Assembly (NCBI GenBank): GCA_025350055.1
Contig: JANXYK010000066.1
Location: forward strand, 80,405-144,404
Length of the DNA stretch: 64,000 nucleotides
DNA from: Gammaproteobacteria bacterium
GTDB taxonomy: Bacteria > Pseudomonadota > Gammaproteobacteria > Steroidobacterales > Steroidobacteraceae
Direction: 5' to 3'
A program made the translations under genes and the position numbers. Shown in pieces: positions 10,334 to 18,798 of this stretch (position 1 is its first letter; every line of letters begins with the position of its first letter). The notes under the pieces are model-generated. The model did not search any database. It had not been told where the DNA came from and saw only the letters and a program-made list of their open reading frames with translations.

Positions 10334-11038
10334 TCAGAGGAACTCGCGCATTACAGCGCTGACATCGTCAGGGCGTTCCATGGTGGTCATGTGCCCCGCG
10401 TGTTCGATCGCGCGTACGCTGGCACCTGGAATCAGTCGCGCCATTTCCTCGTGCCGCGCCAGCGGGCTCCAGTGATCCTCGCGCCCACACAGCAGCAGCG
10501 TGGGGCAGGCGATCTGCGGCAACACCTCGCTGGCATCCGCTCGCTCGAGCAGCGCGCGGATCTGCGCCGCATGGATCGCCGGTGTCTTGCGCTCCACCAT
10601 CGCGAGCACGGACTCGATCAACACGCTATCCTGCCACCGTTCTTCCGGCACCATGCCGCGCAGCCACTCGCGCCCCATGCTGCGCATGCCCTGGCTGTAG
10701 CCCAACTCAACCAGATGCTGGCGTTGCTGCGCCTCACGCTCGCCGTGTTCGCCGCTGCCACGTGGCAAGTAGCCGGTATCCAGCAATACCAGTTTGCTCA
10801 CACGCGCCGGGGCGCGTCGTAGCATCTCAAAGGCCACGCGGCCACCCATCGAGTGGCCCGCCAGCATGAAGTTGCCGCTCGTGCCTGCAAGTGTCAGCTC
10901 GGCCATGGCCGTGAGTGAATCGAGTGACTGGTAGTCGATCACGCAGCACTCGAAGCGATCGGCGAGCGCATCGATTTGCGGCTGCCAGACGGCGGCATCG
11001 CACAACAGGCCTGGCAGCAACAGCAGCTTCGGTTTCAA
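10334..11038 (-). CDS. Alpha/beta hydrolase
   Basis: A 234-residue compact alpha/beta hydrolase. The nucleophile elbow is LAGHSMGGRVAFE (Ser63), the acid is in LLCGREDHWSP, and the catalytic His is in IEHAGHMTTMERPDDVS, so the triad is complete. The N-terminus (MKPKLLLLPGLLCDAAVWQP) starts directly on the first core strand with no signal peptide, which indicates a cytosolic esterase or lactonase-type enzyme. Its ATG overlaps the stop of the upstream aldo/keto reductase by 4 bases (ATGA), so the two form a translationally coupled operon. The substrate cannot be predicted. Confidence 0.88.
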   Translation of the reverse strand: MKPKLLLLPGLLCDAAVWQPQIDALADRFECCVIDYQSLDSLTAMAELTLAGTSGNFMLAGHSMGGRVAFEMLRRAPARVSKLVLLDTGYLPRGSGEHGEREAQQRQHLVELGYSQGMRSMGREWLRGMVPEERWQDSVLIESVLAMVERKTPAIHAAQIRALLERADASEVLPQIACPTLLLCGREDHWSPLARHEEMARLIPGASVRAIEHAGHMTTMERPDDVSAVMREFL

Positions 11039-12027
11039 GCGCCGAACTCCTCGGTATCGATCTCTGCCTGCACAGATTCGTTGTAGCGTGCACCGGCAAC
11101 GCTGTGCCGCTTAATCAACTGCTCGAGCTTCGAGAACAACCCGCCGTCGAGTCGCACGGCGGCGGCGCCAAGGTTCTCTTCGAGATGCGCGATGGAAGTG
11201 GTGCCCGGAATCGGCAGCAGATCGTGCGACTTGTGCAGCAACCACGCCAACGCGAGTTGCGCGCTGCTGCAGTGGGCTTCGTGCGCCAGCGCTTCGAAAG
11301 CCTGATACAGGCGCTGGTTGGCGGTGTAGTGCGGCGCCTTGAAACGCGGCATGTCGCGACGGATATCCTTAGCGGCCAGCTCCGTGCCCTCGGGCAGGCC
11401 ACCAGCCAGGAATCCGCGTGCCAGCGGCGAGAAGGCCACCAGGGCGACACCGAGTCGCCGGCACTCCCCCAGCAAGGCGATTTCCGGATTTCGCGTCCAC
11501 AGGGAGTACTCGCTCTGCACGGCGGCGATCGGGTGCACGGCATGGGCGCGGCGCAAGGTCGCGGCCGAAACCTCGGAGATGCCAATCGCGCGGATGTGTC
11601 CCGCGCGGCGCAGTTCTGCCAGCGCCCCGATACTTTCCTCGATGGGCACCTTCTTGTCCCAGCGATGCAGGTAGTAGAGATCGATCACCTCGGTACGCAG
11701 GCGCGCGAGTGACTCGTGGCACGTACGCCGCAAGGTCTCGGGCCGGCCGTCGATCACGCGTTTGCCATCGACACCGCTCATGCCACATTTGCTGGCCAGG
11801 AAGATCTCGTGCCGGTGGGGCGCGAGTGCCGCGCCCACCAGCAACTCATTGGCGCCGAAGCCATAGAGGGCAGCGGTGTCGAAGTGGCGCACGCCCAGCT
11901 CGAAGGCACGTTGCAGCAGCGCCGTCGCCGCGGCAGCGGGCGGCGGCGTGCCGTAGGCATGCGAGAGATTCATGCAGCCCAGGCCGATTTCCGGGACTGC
12001 CTGACCGGCAAGTTGGCGCAATTGCAT
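11035..12027 (-). CDS. Aldo/keto reductase
   Basis: A 330-residue NADPH-dependent reductase with the AKR tetrad: Asp in VRHFDTAALYG together with Tyr in the same motif, Lys in FLASKCGM, and His in LYYLHRWDKK. The NADP-binding C-terminal region appears as LLPIPGTTSIAHLEENLGA. The ATG at 12027 is chosen because MQLRQLAGQAVPEIGLGCMN is the normal family start; an in-frame ATG at 12108 would add an atypical leader. It resembles the YajO/Gcy-type aldo-keto reductases that act on aldehydes. It is the first gene of a two-gene operon with the hydrolase and diverges from the quinone oxidoreductase. Confidence 0.9.
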   Translation of the reverse strand: MQLRQLAGQAVPEIGLGCMNLSHAYGTPPPAAAATALLQRAFELGVRHFDTAALYGFGANELLVGAALAPHRHEIFLASKCGMSGVDGKRVIDGRPETLRRTCHESLARLRTEVIDLYYLHRWDKKVPIEESIGALAELRRAGHIRAIGISEVSAATLRRAHAVHPIAAVQSEYSLWTRNPEIALLGECRRLGVALVAFSPLARGFLAGGLPEGTELAAKDIRRDMPRFKAPHYTANQRLYQAFEALAHEAHCSSAQLALAWLLHKSHDLLPIPGTTSIAHLEENLGAAAVRLDGGLFSKLEQLIKRHSVAGARYNESVQAEIDTEEFGA

Positions 12028-12127
12028 CTGCAGATTGTACCGGCAATAGCGGCGGCACGCGGCAGGCTGTGCATGAGGCCCGCATGGCGTAGAGTGTAGG
12101 TACACCAACTAGTGCGTACTCCCAAGC

Positions 12128-13108
12128 ATGTTACAGATTGCCGTCGGCAGTGATCGCAGCGCCGCCACACTGCACACCATCGAAGCGCCACAACCCACCG
12201 CCAGGGCTGGCGAGTTGTTGATCAAGGCCGCGTACGCCGGGGTCAATCGGCCTGACATCCTGCAGCGCCAGGGTGCGTATCCGCCGCCGCCCGAGGCTTC
12301 ACCAGTGCTGGGGCTTGAAGTCTCGGGTCAGGTCGCGGCGCTCGGCGCCGATGTCAGCGGATGGCAGGTGGGCGACAATGTCTGTGCGCTCACTCCAGGT
12401 GGCGGCTATGCCGAGTGGTGCACGACGCCAGCGGGCCAGGCACTTGCGCTGCCGCGAGGTTTGTCACTGGAGCAGGCGGCTTCATTGCCGGAAAACTGGT
12501 TTACCGTCTGGGCCAATCTCGTGATTCACGGTCGGCTGCGTGCGGGCGAATGCGTGCTGGTGCACGGCGGGTCGAGCGGCATCGGCGTCGCAGCAACACA
12601 GCTTGCCAGGCTGATCGGTGCGCGCTGCATCGTGACTGTAGGGAGCGAAGCGAAAGCGCGCTTCTGTCGCGAGTTCTCCAGTGTGGAAGCGATCGATTAC
12701 CGTAGCGAGGATTTCGTGGCGCGCACCCGTGAGCTCACGCAGGGCGAGGGCGTCGACCTGGTGTTGGACATGGTGGGCGGCGACTACATTCCGCGCAATC
12801 TCGGCGTGTTGCGTCGGGATGGGCGACTGGTGCTGATCGCCCTGCAGCGTGGCGCCAAAGCCGAAGTGGATTTCGGCACCGTGATGCGCAATCGCCTGGT
12901 GATCACCGGCTCGACCATGCGACCGCGCAGCATTGCGGAGAAAACCGCCATCCGCGATGCACTGCTGCATGAAGTGTGGCCCGCGCTGGGTGAGGGTCGT
13001 GTGCGTACCCATGTGCATGCGGTCTTCCCGCTGAACGATGCGGCGCGCGCCCACCAGGTGATGGAAAGCGGCGAGTTCTTCGGCAAGCTACTGCTGCAGA
13101 TGCCTTGA
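12128..13108 (+). CDS. NAD(P)H:quinone oxidoreductase, zeta-crystallin/PIG3 type
   Basis: A 326-residue zinc-free medium-chain dehydrogenase/reductase. The GroES-like N-domain contains [20 protein letters not shown], typical of the TP53I3/PIG3 group, and the Rossmann domain has [20 protein letters not shown]. There are no zinc-ligand cysteines. Homologues reduce quinones by one or two electrons with NADPH in the cytosol. The C-terminus ([16 protein letters not shown]) is complete and the length normal. It is divergently oriented to the aldo/keto reductase with about 100 bases between them. Its 3' end overlaps the 3' end of malate synthase by 21 bases. Confidence 0.9.
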   Translation: MLQIAVGSDRSAATLHTIEAPQPTARAGELLIKAAYAGVNRPDILQRQGAYPPPPEASPVLGLEVSGQVAALGADVSGWQVGDNVCALTPGGGYAEWCTTPAGQALALPRGLSLEQAASLPENWFTVWANLVIHGRLRAGECVLVHGGSSGIGVAATQLARLIGARCIVTVGSEAKARFCREFSSVEAIDYRSEDFVARTRELTQGEGVDLVLDMVGGDYIPRNLGVLRRDGRLVLIALQRGAKAEVDFGTVMRNRLVITGSTMRPRSIAEKTAIRDALLHEVWPALGEGRVRTHVHAVFPLNDAARAHQVMESGEFFGKLLLQMP

Positions 13109-15229
13109 GGTCTTGGCGCGCTGTCGGAAGCGGTGCAATGCCGGTTCGGTGTAGCCGTTGGGCTGGACTACGCCATCGAACACCAGCGCGCGTGCCGCCT
13201 GGTAGGCCAGGCTCGCGCCTTCAGCGCCCGACATGGGTCGATACAGCGGATCGCGCGCATTCTGCGCATCCACCTTGAGCGCCATGCGCTTGAATGCTGC
13301 ATCGACATCGCCAGGCGTCACCACGCCGTGCAGCAACCAGTTCGCCATATGCTGCGAGGAGATGCGCAGCGTCGCACGATCTTCCATCAGTCCGACCTCG
13401 TGGATGTCGGGCACCTTCGAACAGCCGACGCCCTGATCGACCCAGCGCACGACGTATCCGAGGATGCCCTGGGCATTGTTGTCGAGTTCAGCTTGCAGTT
13501 CTGCAGCGCTCCAGCTGCTCGCGGTGGCCAGTGGCAGCGTGAGCAGCAGATCCATACCCGGGACTGCTTCCTGCTGCAGTTCGTGCTGGCGGGCGAAGAC
13601 ATCGACAGCATGATAGTGCAGCGCATGCAGCGTGGCCGCCGTGGGCGAGGGCACCCAAGCGGTGTTGGCGCCAGCGCGCGGGTGAGCAATCTTCTGCTCG
13701 AGCATTTCCGCCATGCGATCGGGCGCGGCCCACATGCCCTTGCCAATCTGGGCCTTGCCCGCGAGGCCGCACTTGAGGCCGATGCGTACATTGCGATCTT
13801 CGTAGGCCTTGATCCAGGCCGAGGTCTTCATCTCGCCCTTGCGCACCATCGCGCCGGCCTGCATCGAGGTGTGCATCTCATCGCCCGTGCGATCGAGGAA
13901 CCCGGTGTTGATGAAGAAGATACGGTTGCGAACCGCGTGGATGCAGGCAGCGAGATTGGCCGAAGTGCGCCGCTCTTCATCCATCACACCCACCTTGAGC
14001 GTGTGACGCGTCAGGCCCAGCAGGTCTTCCACCGCATCGAACAGGCGATCGGTGAAGGCTGCTTCCGCCGGCCCATGCATCTTGGGCTTGACGATGTAGA
14101 CCGAGCCGCTGCGGCTGTTGCGCAGCGGACTCAGGCCCTTGAGGTCATGCATCGCGATGAGACTGGTGACGATGGCATCGAGTATGCCCTCGGGCGCCTC
14201 CGAGCCATCGGGCAGCAGCACCGCCGGAGTGGTCATCAGGTGCCCGACATTGCGTACCAGCAGCAAGCTGCGACCGGGCACCGTGAGCTCGCCGCCAGCG
14301 GGAGTGACATAGCGCCGATCGGCTTGCAGTGTGCGTGTGAGCGCGCGACCATTCTTGTCGAACTGCGCGCTCAATGTGCCGCGCATCAGGCCCAGCCAGT
14401 TGCCATAGGCGGCCACCTTGTCTTCGGCATCGACCGCGGCGATCGAGTCTTCAAGGTCGACGATCGTCGAGAGCGCGGACTCGAGCAGCACATCGGCAAC
14501 GCCGGCCGGGTGCTGGCGGCCGATGGAATAAGTACGATCGATCCTGAGTTCGATATGCAGCCCGTGATGGCGCAGCAGGATCGCGCTGGGTGCGGCAGCA
14601 TTGCCGGTATAGCCCACGAAGGCAGCGGGAACCCTCAGCGCCGGCTCCAGCGCTCCTTTTAATACTTGGTAGTTGCTGACTTCGGCATGCGAGCCGCTGG
14701 CCAGCGGCACTGCCTCATCGAGGAACCGGCGCGCCCGATCGACCACGGCAGCGCCGCGTGCGCCATCGTAGCCGCTGGCAGCGACCGCGCCAGGCAGTGC
14801 ATCGGTGCCGTAGAGCGCATCGTAGAGACTGCCCCAGCGTGCGTTGGCGGCGTTCAGTACGAAGCGTGCATTGAGCGCCGGCACCACGAGCTGCGGGCCC
14901 GCGAGCGCTGCGATTTCCTCATCGATGCGCGTGGGCGCAACGCAGAACGCCGGTGGCTCCGAATCCAGGTAACCGATCTCGCGCAGCATGGTCTGGTAGG
15001 CCGCCTGATCGCTGATCGCACCCGGATGCTGGTGATGCCAGGTATCGAGCTGCGATTGCAGCGCATCACGCGTGGCCAGCACAGCGCGGTTTTCGGGGGC
15101 GAAGCGCGCGTACAGCGCGGCAGTGCCACGCCAGAAATGCTGCAGCTCCACGCCGGTGCCAGGCAGCGCCTGCTGTTCGACGAAGCGATCCAGCTCCGGG
15201 GCGATTTTCAGTCCGGCACGTTCGATCAT
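13088..15229 (-). CDS. glcB: Malate synthase G
   Basis: A 713-residue protein of normal length for malate synthase G, the single-chain enzyme that condenses glyoxylate with acetyl-CoA to malate. [20 protein letters not shown] contains the conserved substrate-binding region. [18 protein letters not shown] and [20 protein letters not shown] follow, the latter with the catalytic Asp. [18 protein letters not shown] is also characteristic. The enzyme allows growth on two-carbon compounds and glyoxylate. No isocitrate lyase or glycolate oxidase gene is in the window. The broken zinc alcohol dehydrogenase begins divergently just upstream. Confidence 0.96.
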   Translation of the reverse strand: MIERAGLKIAPELDRFVEQQALPGTGVELQHFWRGTAALYARFAPENRAVLATRDALQSQLDTWHHQHPGAISDQAAYQTMLREIGYLDSEPPAFCVAPTRIDEEIAALAGPQLVVPALNARFVLNAANARWGSLYDALYGTDALPGAVAASGYDGARGAAVVDRARRFLDEAVPLASGSHAEVSNYQVLKGALEPALRVPAAFVGYTGNAAAPSAILLRHHGLHIELRIDRTYSIGRQHPAGVADVLLESALSTIVDLEDSIAAVDAEDKVAAYGNWLGLMRGTLSAQFDKNGRALTRTLQADRRYVTPAGGELTVPGRSLLLVRNVGHLMTTPAVLLPDGSEAPEGILDAIVTSLIAMHDLKGLSPLRNSRSGSVYIVKPKMHGPAEAAFTDRLFDAVEDLLGLTRHTLKVGVMDEERRTSANLAACIHAVRNRIFFINTGFLDRTGDEMHTSMQAGAMVRKGEMKTSAWIKAYEDRNVRIGLKCGLAGKAQIGKGMWAAPDRMAEMLEQKIAHPRAGANTAWVPSPTAATLHALHYHAVDVFARQHELQQEAVPGMDLLLTLPLATASSWSAAELQAELDNNAQGILGYVVRWVDQGVGCSKVPDIHEVGLMEDRATLRISSQHMANWLLHGVVTPGDVDAAFKRMALKVDAQNARDPLYRPMSGAEGASLAYQAARALVFDGVVQPNGYTEPALHRFRQRAKTSRHLQQ

Positions 15230-15313
15230 GGCCTTCCTCTACGGTGATTACTGAGTGTGCCAGAGTGCGACCCGGGCTACTATGCGAAGCATTGCCTGCC
15301 AGACGATGGCGCG

Positions 15314-16188
15314 ATGGAATCAGCCAGCTACAGCAATCGACCCCTGGTCGTGCGCGCGATGCGGCTCGAGCACTATGGCGAGCCGCTGGTAGCGCGCGAA
15401 CTGGAATTGCCAGCGCCGGCAGCCTCGAAGCTGCGCATCGCGGTCAGCGCCTGCGCAGTGTGCCGCACCGATCTGCATGTGGTGGATGGCGAATTGCCTG
15501 ATGCGGGCCTGCCGATGACTCCGGGCCACGAGATCGTAGGCCAGGTGATAGCACTGGGTGTACAGGTAACGCAGTTCCAGCTGGGCGATCGTGTGGGTGT
15601 GCCATGGCTGGGCTGGTCCTGCGGTCATTGCGAGAGCTGCCTGGCCGGAGCCGAGAATCTCTGCCCGCAGGCGCGCTTTACCGGTTACCAGCTCGACGGA
15701 GGTTACGCGAGCGCAGTGAGTGCCGATGCGCGCTTCATGTTCAGGATTACGCCCGCTTATACCGATGAACAGGCGGCACCACTGATGTGCGCAGGTTTGA
15801 TTGGCTTGAGGGCCTTGAAGGCCACCGGGCCGGCACGCAATCTGGGCCTGTACGGTTTTGGCGCAGCAGCGCATATCGTGGCGCAGATTGCCTAGTCGCG
15901 CGGCCAGCAGGTCTACGCCTTCGTGCGACCGGGAGACAGCAAGGGTGAGGCGGTTGCAATGTCCATGGGTGCCTGCTGGGCAGGGCCTTCCGATCAATCC
16001 ACGCCCTGGCCACTCGACGCCGCGATCATTTTTGCTCCCGCGGGCGCGCTGCCGAGGAATTTCTGGCCTTTGCGGCGCAGACGCCGCTGCGCACGAGCAC
16101 CGTGCGCTACCCGCTGGCTGAGGCTAATCGCGCGCTGGCCGACCTGCGCAGTGGCGCGCTGTCGGGTGCGGCGGTACTGTTTCCCTGA
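15314..16188 (+). pseudogene. Zinc alcohol dehydrogenase (AdhA-like) broken by nonsense codon, deletion and frameshift
   Basis: The N-terminal half is intact: the catalytic zinc Cys in CAVCRTDLHVVDGELP, PMTPGHEIVGQVIALG, and the structural zinc site SCGHCESCLAGAENLC. At 15893 a TAG follows HIVAQIA, and the same frame continues with SRGQQVYAFVRPGD exactly as expected, so a CAG-to-TAG change fits. After IIFAPAGAL at about 16050, about 40 residues of the Rossmann domain are missing and the frame shifts. The end then reads EEFLAFAAQTPLRTSTVRYP and stops at 16186-16188. The family (propanol-preferring AdhA) oxidises primary alcohols. The start could also be Met further in, at MRLEHYG. Three independent lesions make function very unlikely. 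Confidence 0.88.
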
Positions 16189-16207
16189 AATCATTGGAGC
16201 CCTGTTC

Positions 16208-16846
16208 ATGCCTATCGAAGTCCTGAGGAATCCATTGGCTGTCTCCCTGCTTGTGACGCTGTCACTGGTGGGAAGTGCCGTTGCAGCGGATGCCAGTCGT
16301 GGCCGCGAGCTGTTTGCGACCTGCGCCGCCTGCCACAACATCGATGGCTCGGGGGTGGAAGACGGCTCGGTTCCGGCGATTGCCGGCCAATACTGCGCCG
16401 TGATCCAGAAGCAGCTGACCGACTTCCGTGACGATCAGCGCTGGAACCTGCGCATGGAAAAGGCGCTCTACCAGCGCCATCTCACCGAGCCCAGGGATTT
16501 TGCAGACATCGCAGCCTATGCCTGTCAGCTGCCCCGACACGCCACCCGCAGCGTGGGTAATGGCAGTTCGCTCGACGCTGGAACGCGAGTCTACTTTCGC
16601 AGTTGTGCGAGCTGTCATGGCGCCGTGGGCGAGGGCAGTGCTGCACGCCTGACGCCGCGCCTCGGTGGACAGCACTACACCTACCTGCTGCGCCAGATCC
16701 GCTTCGCCGGTGACCAGCGGCGGCCGAACATGGCGGCGGTGCACGAGAAGACCATTCGCGCCTTGTCGCTGGAGGAGATCAAGGGCATCGCCGATTACCT
16801 CTCGCGCCTCGATCCGAAGCCCGGTATCGTGGCGCCATTGCCATGA
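16208..16846 (+). CDS. Diheme cytochrome c (c4-like)
   Basis: A 212-residue exported cytochrome. A signal peptide covers about residues 1-27 (hydrophobic core PLAVSLLVTLSLVGSAVA). Two heme sites follow, CAACHNIDGSGVEDG and CASCHGAVGEGSAA, about 100 residues apart in two similar domains, as in cytochrome c4. GGQHYTYLLRQIRFAGDQRR is the typical second-domain segment. It should shuttle electrons in the periplasm, for instance between a periplasmic dehydrogenase and a terminal oxidase. A GGAG ribosome site precedes the ATG at 16208. The stop overlaps the next gene by 4 bases, so it is coupled to the FMN reductase. Confidence 0.9.
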   Translation: MPIEVLRNPLAVSLLVTLSLVGSAVAADASRGRELFATCAACHNIDGSGVEDGSVPAIAGQYCAVIQKQLTDFRDDQRWNLRMEKALYQRHLTEPRDFADIAAYACQLPRHATRSVGNGSSLDAGTRVYFRSCASCHGAVGEGSAARLTPRLGGQHYTYLLRQIRFAGDQRRPNMAAVHEKTIRALSLEEIKGIADYLSRLDPKPGIVAPLP

Positions 16847-17397
16847 CGAAGCTGCTTGGCATTTCCGGAAGCCTGCGCCGCGGCTCCTTCAATACGCTGT
16901 TGCTGCGGGCAGCCGCGCAGCTGTTGCCCGCCGAGGTAAGCCTGGACATCCAGACGCTGCACGGCATTCCTCTCTATGACGCCGATCTCGAGACTGCCGA
17001 GGGTATTCCTGCGGCCGTCACGCAGCTGAAAGAGTTGATCGCTGCGGCCGATGGCGTGCTGCTTGCAACGCCCGAATACAACAATGGCATTCCAGGCGTA
17101 TTCAAGAATGCGATCGACTGGGCCTCGCGGCCGCCAGCGGATACGCGTCGCGTTTTCGCCGGCAAGGCCTTTGCACTGATGGGTGCTTCGCCCGGCGGCT
17201 TTGGCACGATACTGAGCCAGAATGCCTGGCTGCCGGTCTTGCGTACCCTGGGCACACGCACCTGGTTCGGTGGCAAGCTGCTGCTGTCGCGGGCGAACAC
17301 CGTGTTCGATCCGGCCGGGAACATGACCGACACCGCGAGTCAGCAGCAGTTGCGCCAGTACCTGCAGGGTTTCTGCGATTTCCTGCGCAGCCGCTAG
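16843..17397 (+). CDS. NADPH-dependent FMN reductase (ChrR/YieF family)
   Basis: A 184-residue flavodoxin-like reductase. The FMN phosphate loop is GISGSLRRGSFNTLLL near residues 6-21. The second flavin loop is LLATPEYNNGIPGVFKNAID, and MGASPGGFGTI is the third conserved segment. Family members reduce quinones, azo dyes or chromate in the cytosol using NAD(P)H. It starts inside the stop of the diheme cytochrome gene (ATGA at 16843), which indicates co-translation. Pairing a soluble flavin reductase with a periplasmic cytochrome is somewhat unusual. The 3' end meets a small minus-strand gene with a 4-base overlap. Confidence 0.9.
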   Translation: MTKLLGISGSLRRGSFNTLLLRAAAQLLPAEVSLDIQTLHGIPLYDADLETAEGIPAAVTQLKELIAAADGVLLATPEYNNGIPGVFKNAIDWASRPPADTRRVFAGKAFALMGASPGGFGTILSQNAWLPVLRTLGTRTWFGGKLLLSRANTVFDPAGNMTDTASQQQLRQYLQGFCDFLRSR

Positions 17398-17579
17398 GCA
17401 CCGGCGTCGCGGGCTGCCTGCACCCGGGCTACCAGCCTTGCCAACAGCGAGCCTGCGGCGAACATCGCGCCGGCGAGCTTGAGCCGTTCGGCGGCGCGCG
17501 CTAACTTCGGTTCGTAGGCCTTCGCGAGCCAGGCGGCGGCGGATCCCGGGGTATCCAGATGCAACTGTTCGGTGTTCAT
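17394..17579 (-). CDS. Small protein of unknown function (61 aa)
   Basis: No family is recognised. The protein begins MNTEQLHLDTPGSAAAWLAK, then has an amphipathic, Ala/Leu/Arg-rich helical stretch of about 40 residues (ERLKLAGAMFAAGSLLARLV). A good ribosome site, AGGGAGTC, lies 5-8 bases before the ATG, which is the main reason to believe it. It sits 16 bases downstream of another tiny gene on the same strand, and both point away from the LysR regulator. It could be a membrane-surface or regulatory peptide. A chance frame in GC-rich DNA is not excluded. Confidence 0.5.
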   Translation of the reverse strand: MNTEQLHLDTPGSAAAWLAKAYEPKLARAAERLKLAGAMFAAGSLLARLVARVQAARDAGA

Positions 17580-17595
17580 GGTGACTCCCTGGGGC

Positions 17596-17694
17596 CTATG
17601 CGGCCCCGATCTTGAAGATCAGCCCTTCTGCCAGCACGATGCCTGCCGAGAGCGTCAGATAGGCAAATCGTGCGATGAACTGCGTGAGGGTCAT
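17596..17694 (-). CDS. Tiny single-helix membrane protein (32 aa)
   Basis: Starting at ATG 17694 the product is MTLTQFIARFAYLTLSAGIV plus a further 12 residues, i.e. one hydrophobic helix that could span the membrane, with a charged N-terminal end. An AGGAG ribosome site lies 10 bases before this ATG; a longer in-frame reading from 17778 has no such site. It is followed after 16 bases by the 61-residue gene, so the two probably form a small transcript diverging from the LysR/choline-sulfatase unit. No family is recognised. Confidence 0.5.
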   Translation of the reverse strand: MTLTQFIARFAYLTLSAGIVLAEGLIFKIGAA

Positions 17695-17796
17695 GATGCG
17701 TTTACTCCTGTGGTTTGCTTCGATGGGTGAGACGATGCGCTCAGGGTGCAAACTCAACAAATGCAAAAAATGACCCATGGTTAAGGAAAACTAATC

Positions 17797-18786
17797 GTGG
17801 CCAGAGCCTATGACCGCCTGCCGTTGGGAGCGCTGCGCGTGTTCGAAGCAGTGGCTTCCAAGCTGAGTTTCAGCGAGGCCGCCGAGGCGCTGAACGTGAC
17901 GCCGGCGGCGGTAAGCCAGCAGATCAAGTCACTCGAAGATTACCTGCAGCTGCCGCTGTTCCGCCGCAGCGGCCGGACGGTGGCTATCACGGATGAAGGC
18001 CTGGAATTGCTGCCGGCCGTGCGTTCGGGCCTCGATGTGATCGAGGCGGCCATGCAGCACCTGAAGCAGCATCGGCGCACCGGGCCGCTGCAGATTACGA
18101 TGATCGCCTCGTTCCTGCAGACCTGGCTGTTGCCGCGGATCCGCGCCTTTCGCCGCCAGAATCCCGAGATCACGCTGCGTTTCCACACTTCGCGCGAGCC
18201 GGTGGATTTCTCGCGCGCCGCCGTGCATGTGGCGCTGCGGCTCGGACGCGGCAACTATCCGAACCTGCATGTGGAAAAGCTCCTGGATGAATGGCTGGTG
18301 CCGGTCGCGCATCCGGAAGTCATCAAGCAATTTGGCTTGCTGACTCGCGATAGCGACCTGGACAAGATGCCGTTACTCGACAGCGATGACGAACCGTGGA
18401 AGGTCTGGCAACAGATGGATGCGCAGCGCGCCTGGCAGACGCGGGCGCCAAACATCGATGATTCGGCTGGGCTCCTGGCGGCCGCCGAGGAAGGCATGGG
18501 CTTTGCGCTGGCGCGCTGGAGCATCGTGGCGCGCTCGCTCCAGCGTGGCACGCTGAAGCTGGCGGGCACCGAGGCGCTACCCTACGGGCTCTCTTATTAT
18601 TTCGTATGTCCGGTGCCTTATCTTGCGATGCCCAAGGTGGCTCGCTTCCGCGAGTGGGTATTCGCGGCAGCGCGTGAGTTTCCACCGCCGCCCGTGGCGG
18701 TCCTGTCCGGCAAGGTGGATAGCATCGCAGCCGCAGCGGCAAAACAGCCAGCGCGCAACCGAAAACGCAAAACGTCAAAGCAATGA
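17797..18786 (+). CDS. LysR-family regulator, GcvA-like, probable choline-sulfate regulator
   Basis: A 329-residue LysR protein. The winged helix-turn-helix covers residues 8-65 (GALRVFEAVASKLSFSEAAE, then LNVTPAAVSQQIKSLEDYL), and a periplasmic-binding-like effector domain runs from about 95 to 300. The C-terminal tail is basic and alanine-rich. It begins at GTG 17797, with AAGGA at a good distance. GcvA-type LysR genes directly upstream of choline sulfatase are a known arrangement in proteobacteria, so control of the next gene in response to choline sulfate or choline is likely. The intergenic region on its left also carries the start of two tiny divergent genes, where LysR proteins commonly bind. 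Confidence 0.88.
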   Translation: MARAYDRLPLGALRVFEAVASKLSFSEAAEALNVTPAAVSQQIKSLEDYLQLPLFRRSGRTVAITDEGLELLPAVRSGLDVIEAAMQHLKQHRRTGPLQITMIASFLQTWLLPRIRAFRRQNPEITLRFHTSREPVDFSRAAVHVALRLGRGNYPNLHVEKLLDEWLVPVAHPEVIKQFGLLTRDSDLDKMPLLDSDDEPWKVWQQMDAQRAWQTRAPNIDDSAGLLAAAEEGMGFALARWSIVARSLQRGTLKLAGTEALPYGLSYYFVCPVPYLAMPKVARFREWVFAAAREFPPPPVAVLSGKVDSIAAAAAKQPARNRKRKTSKQ

Positions 18787-18798
18787 CAGTGAGGGTGT

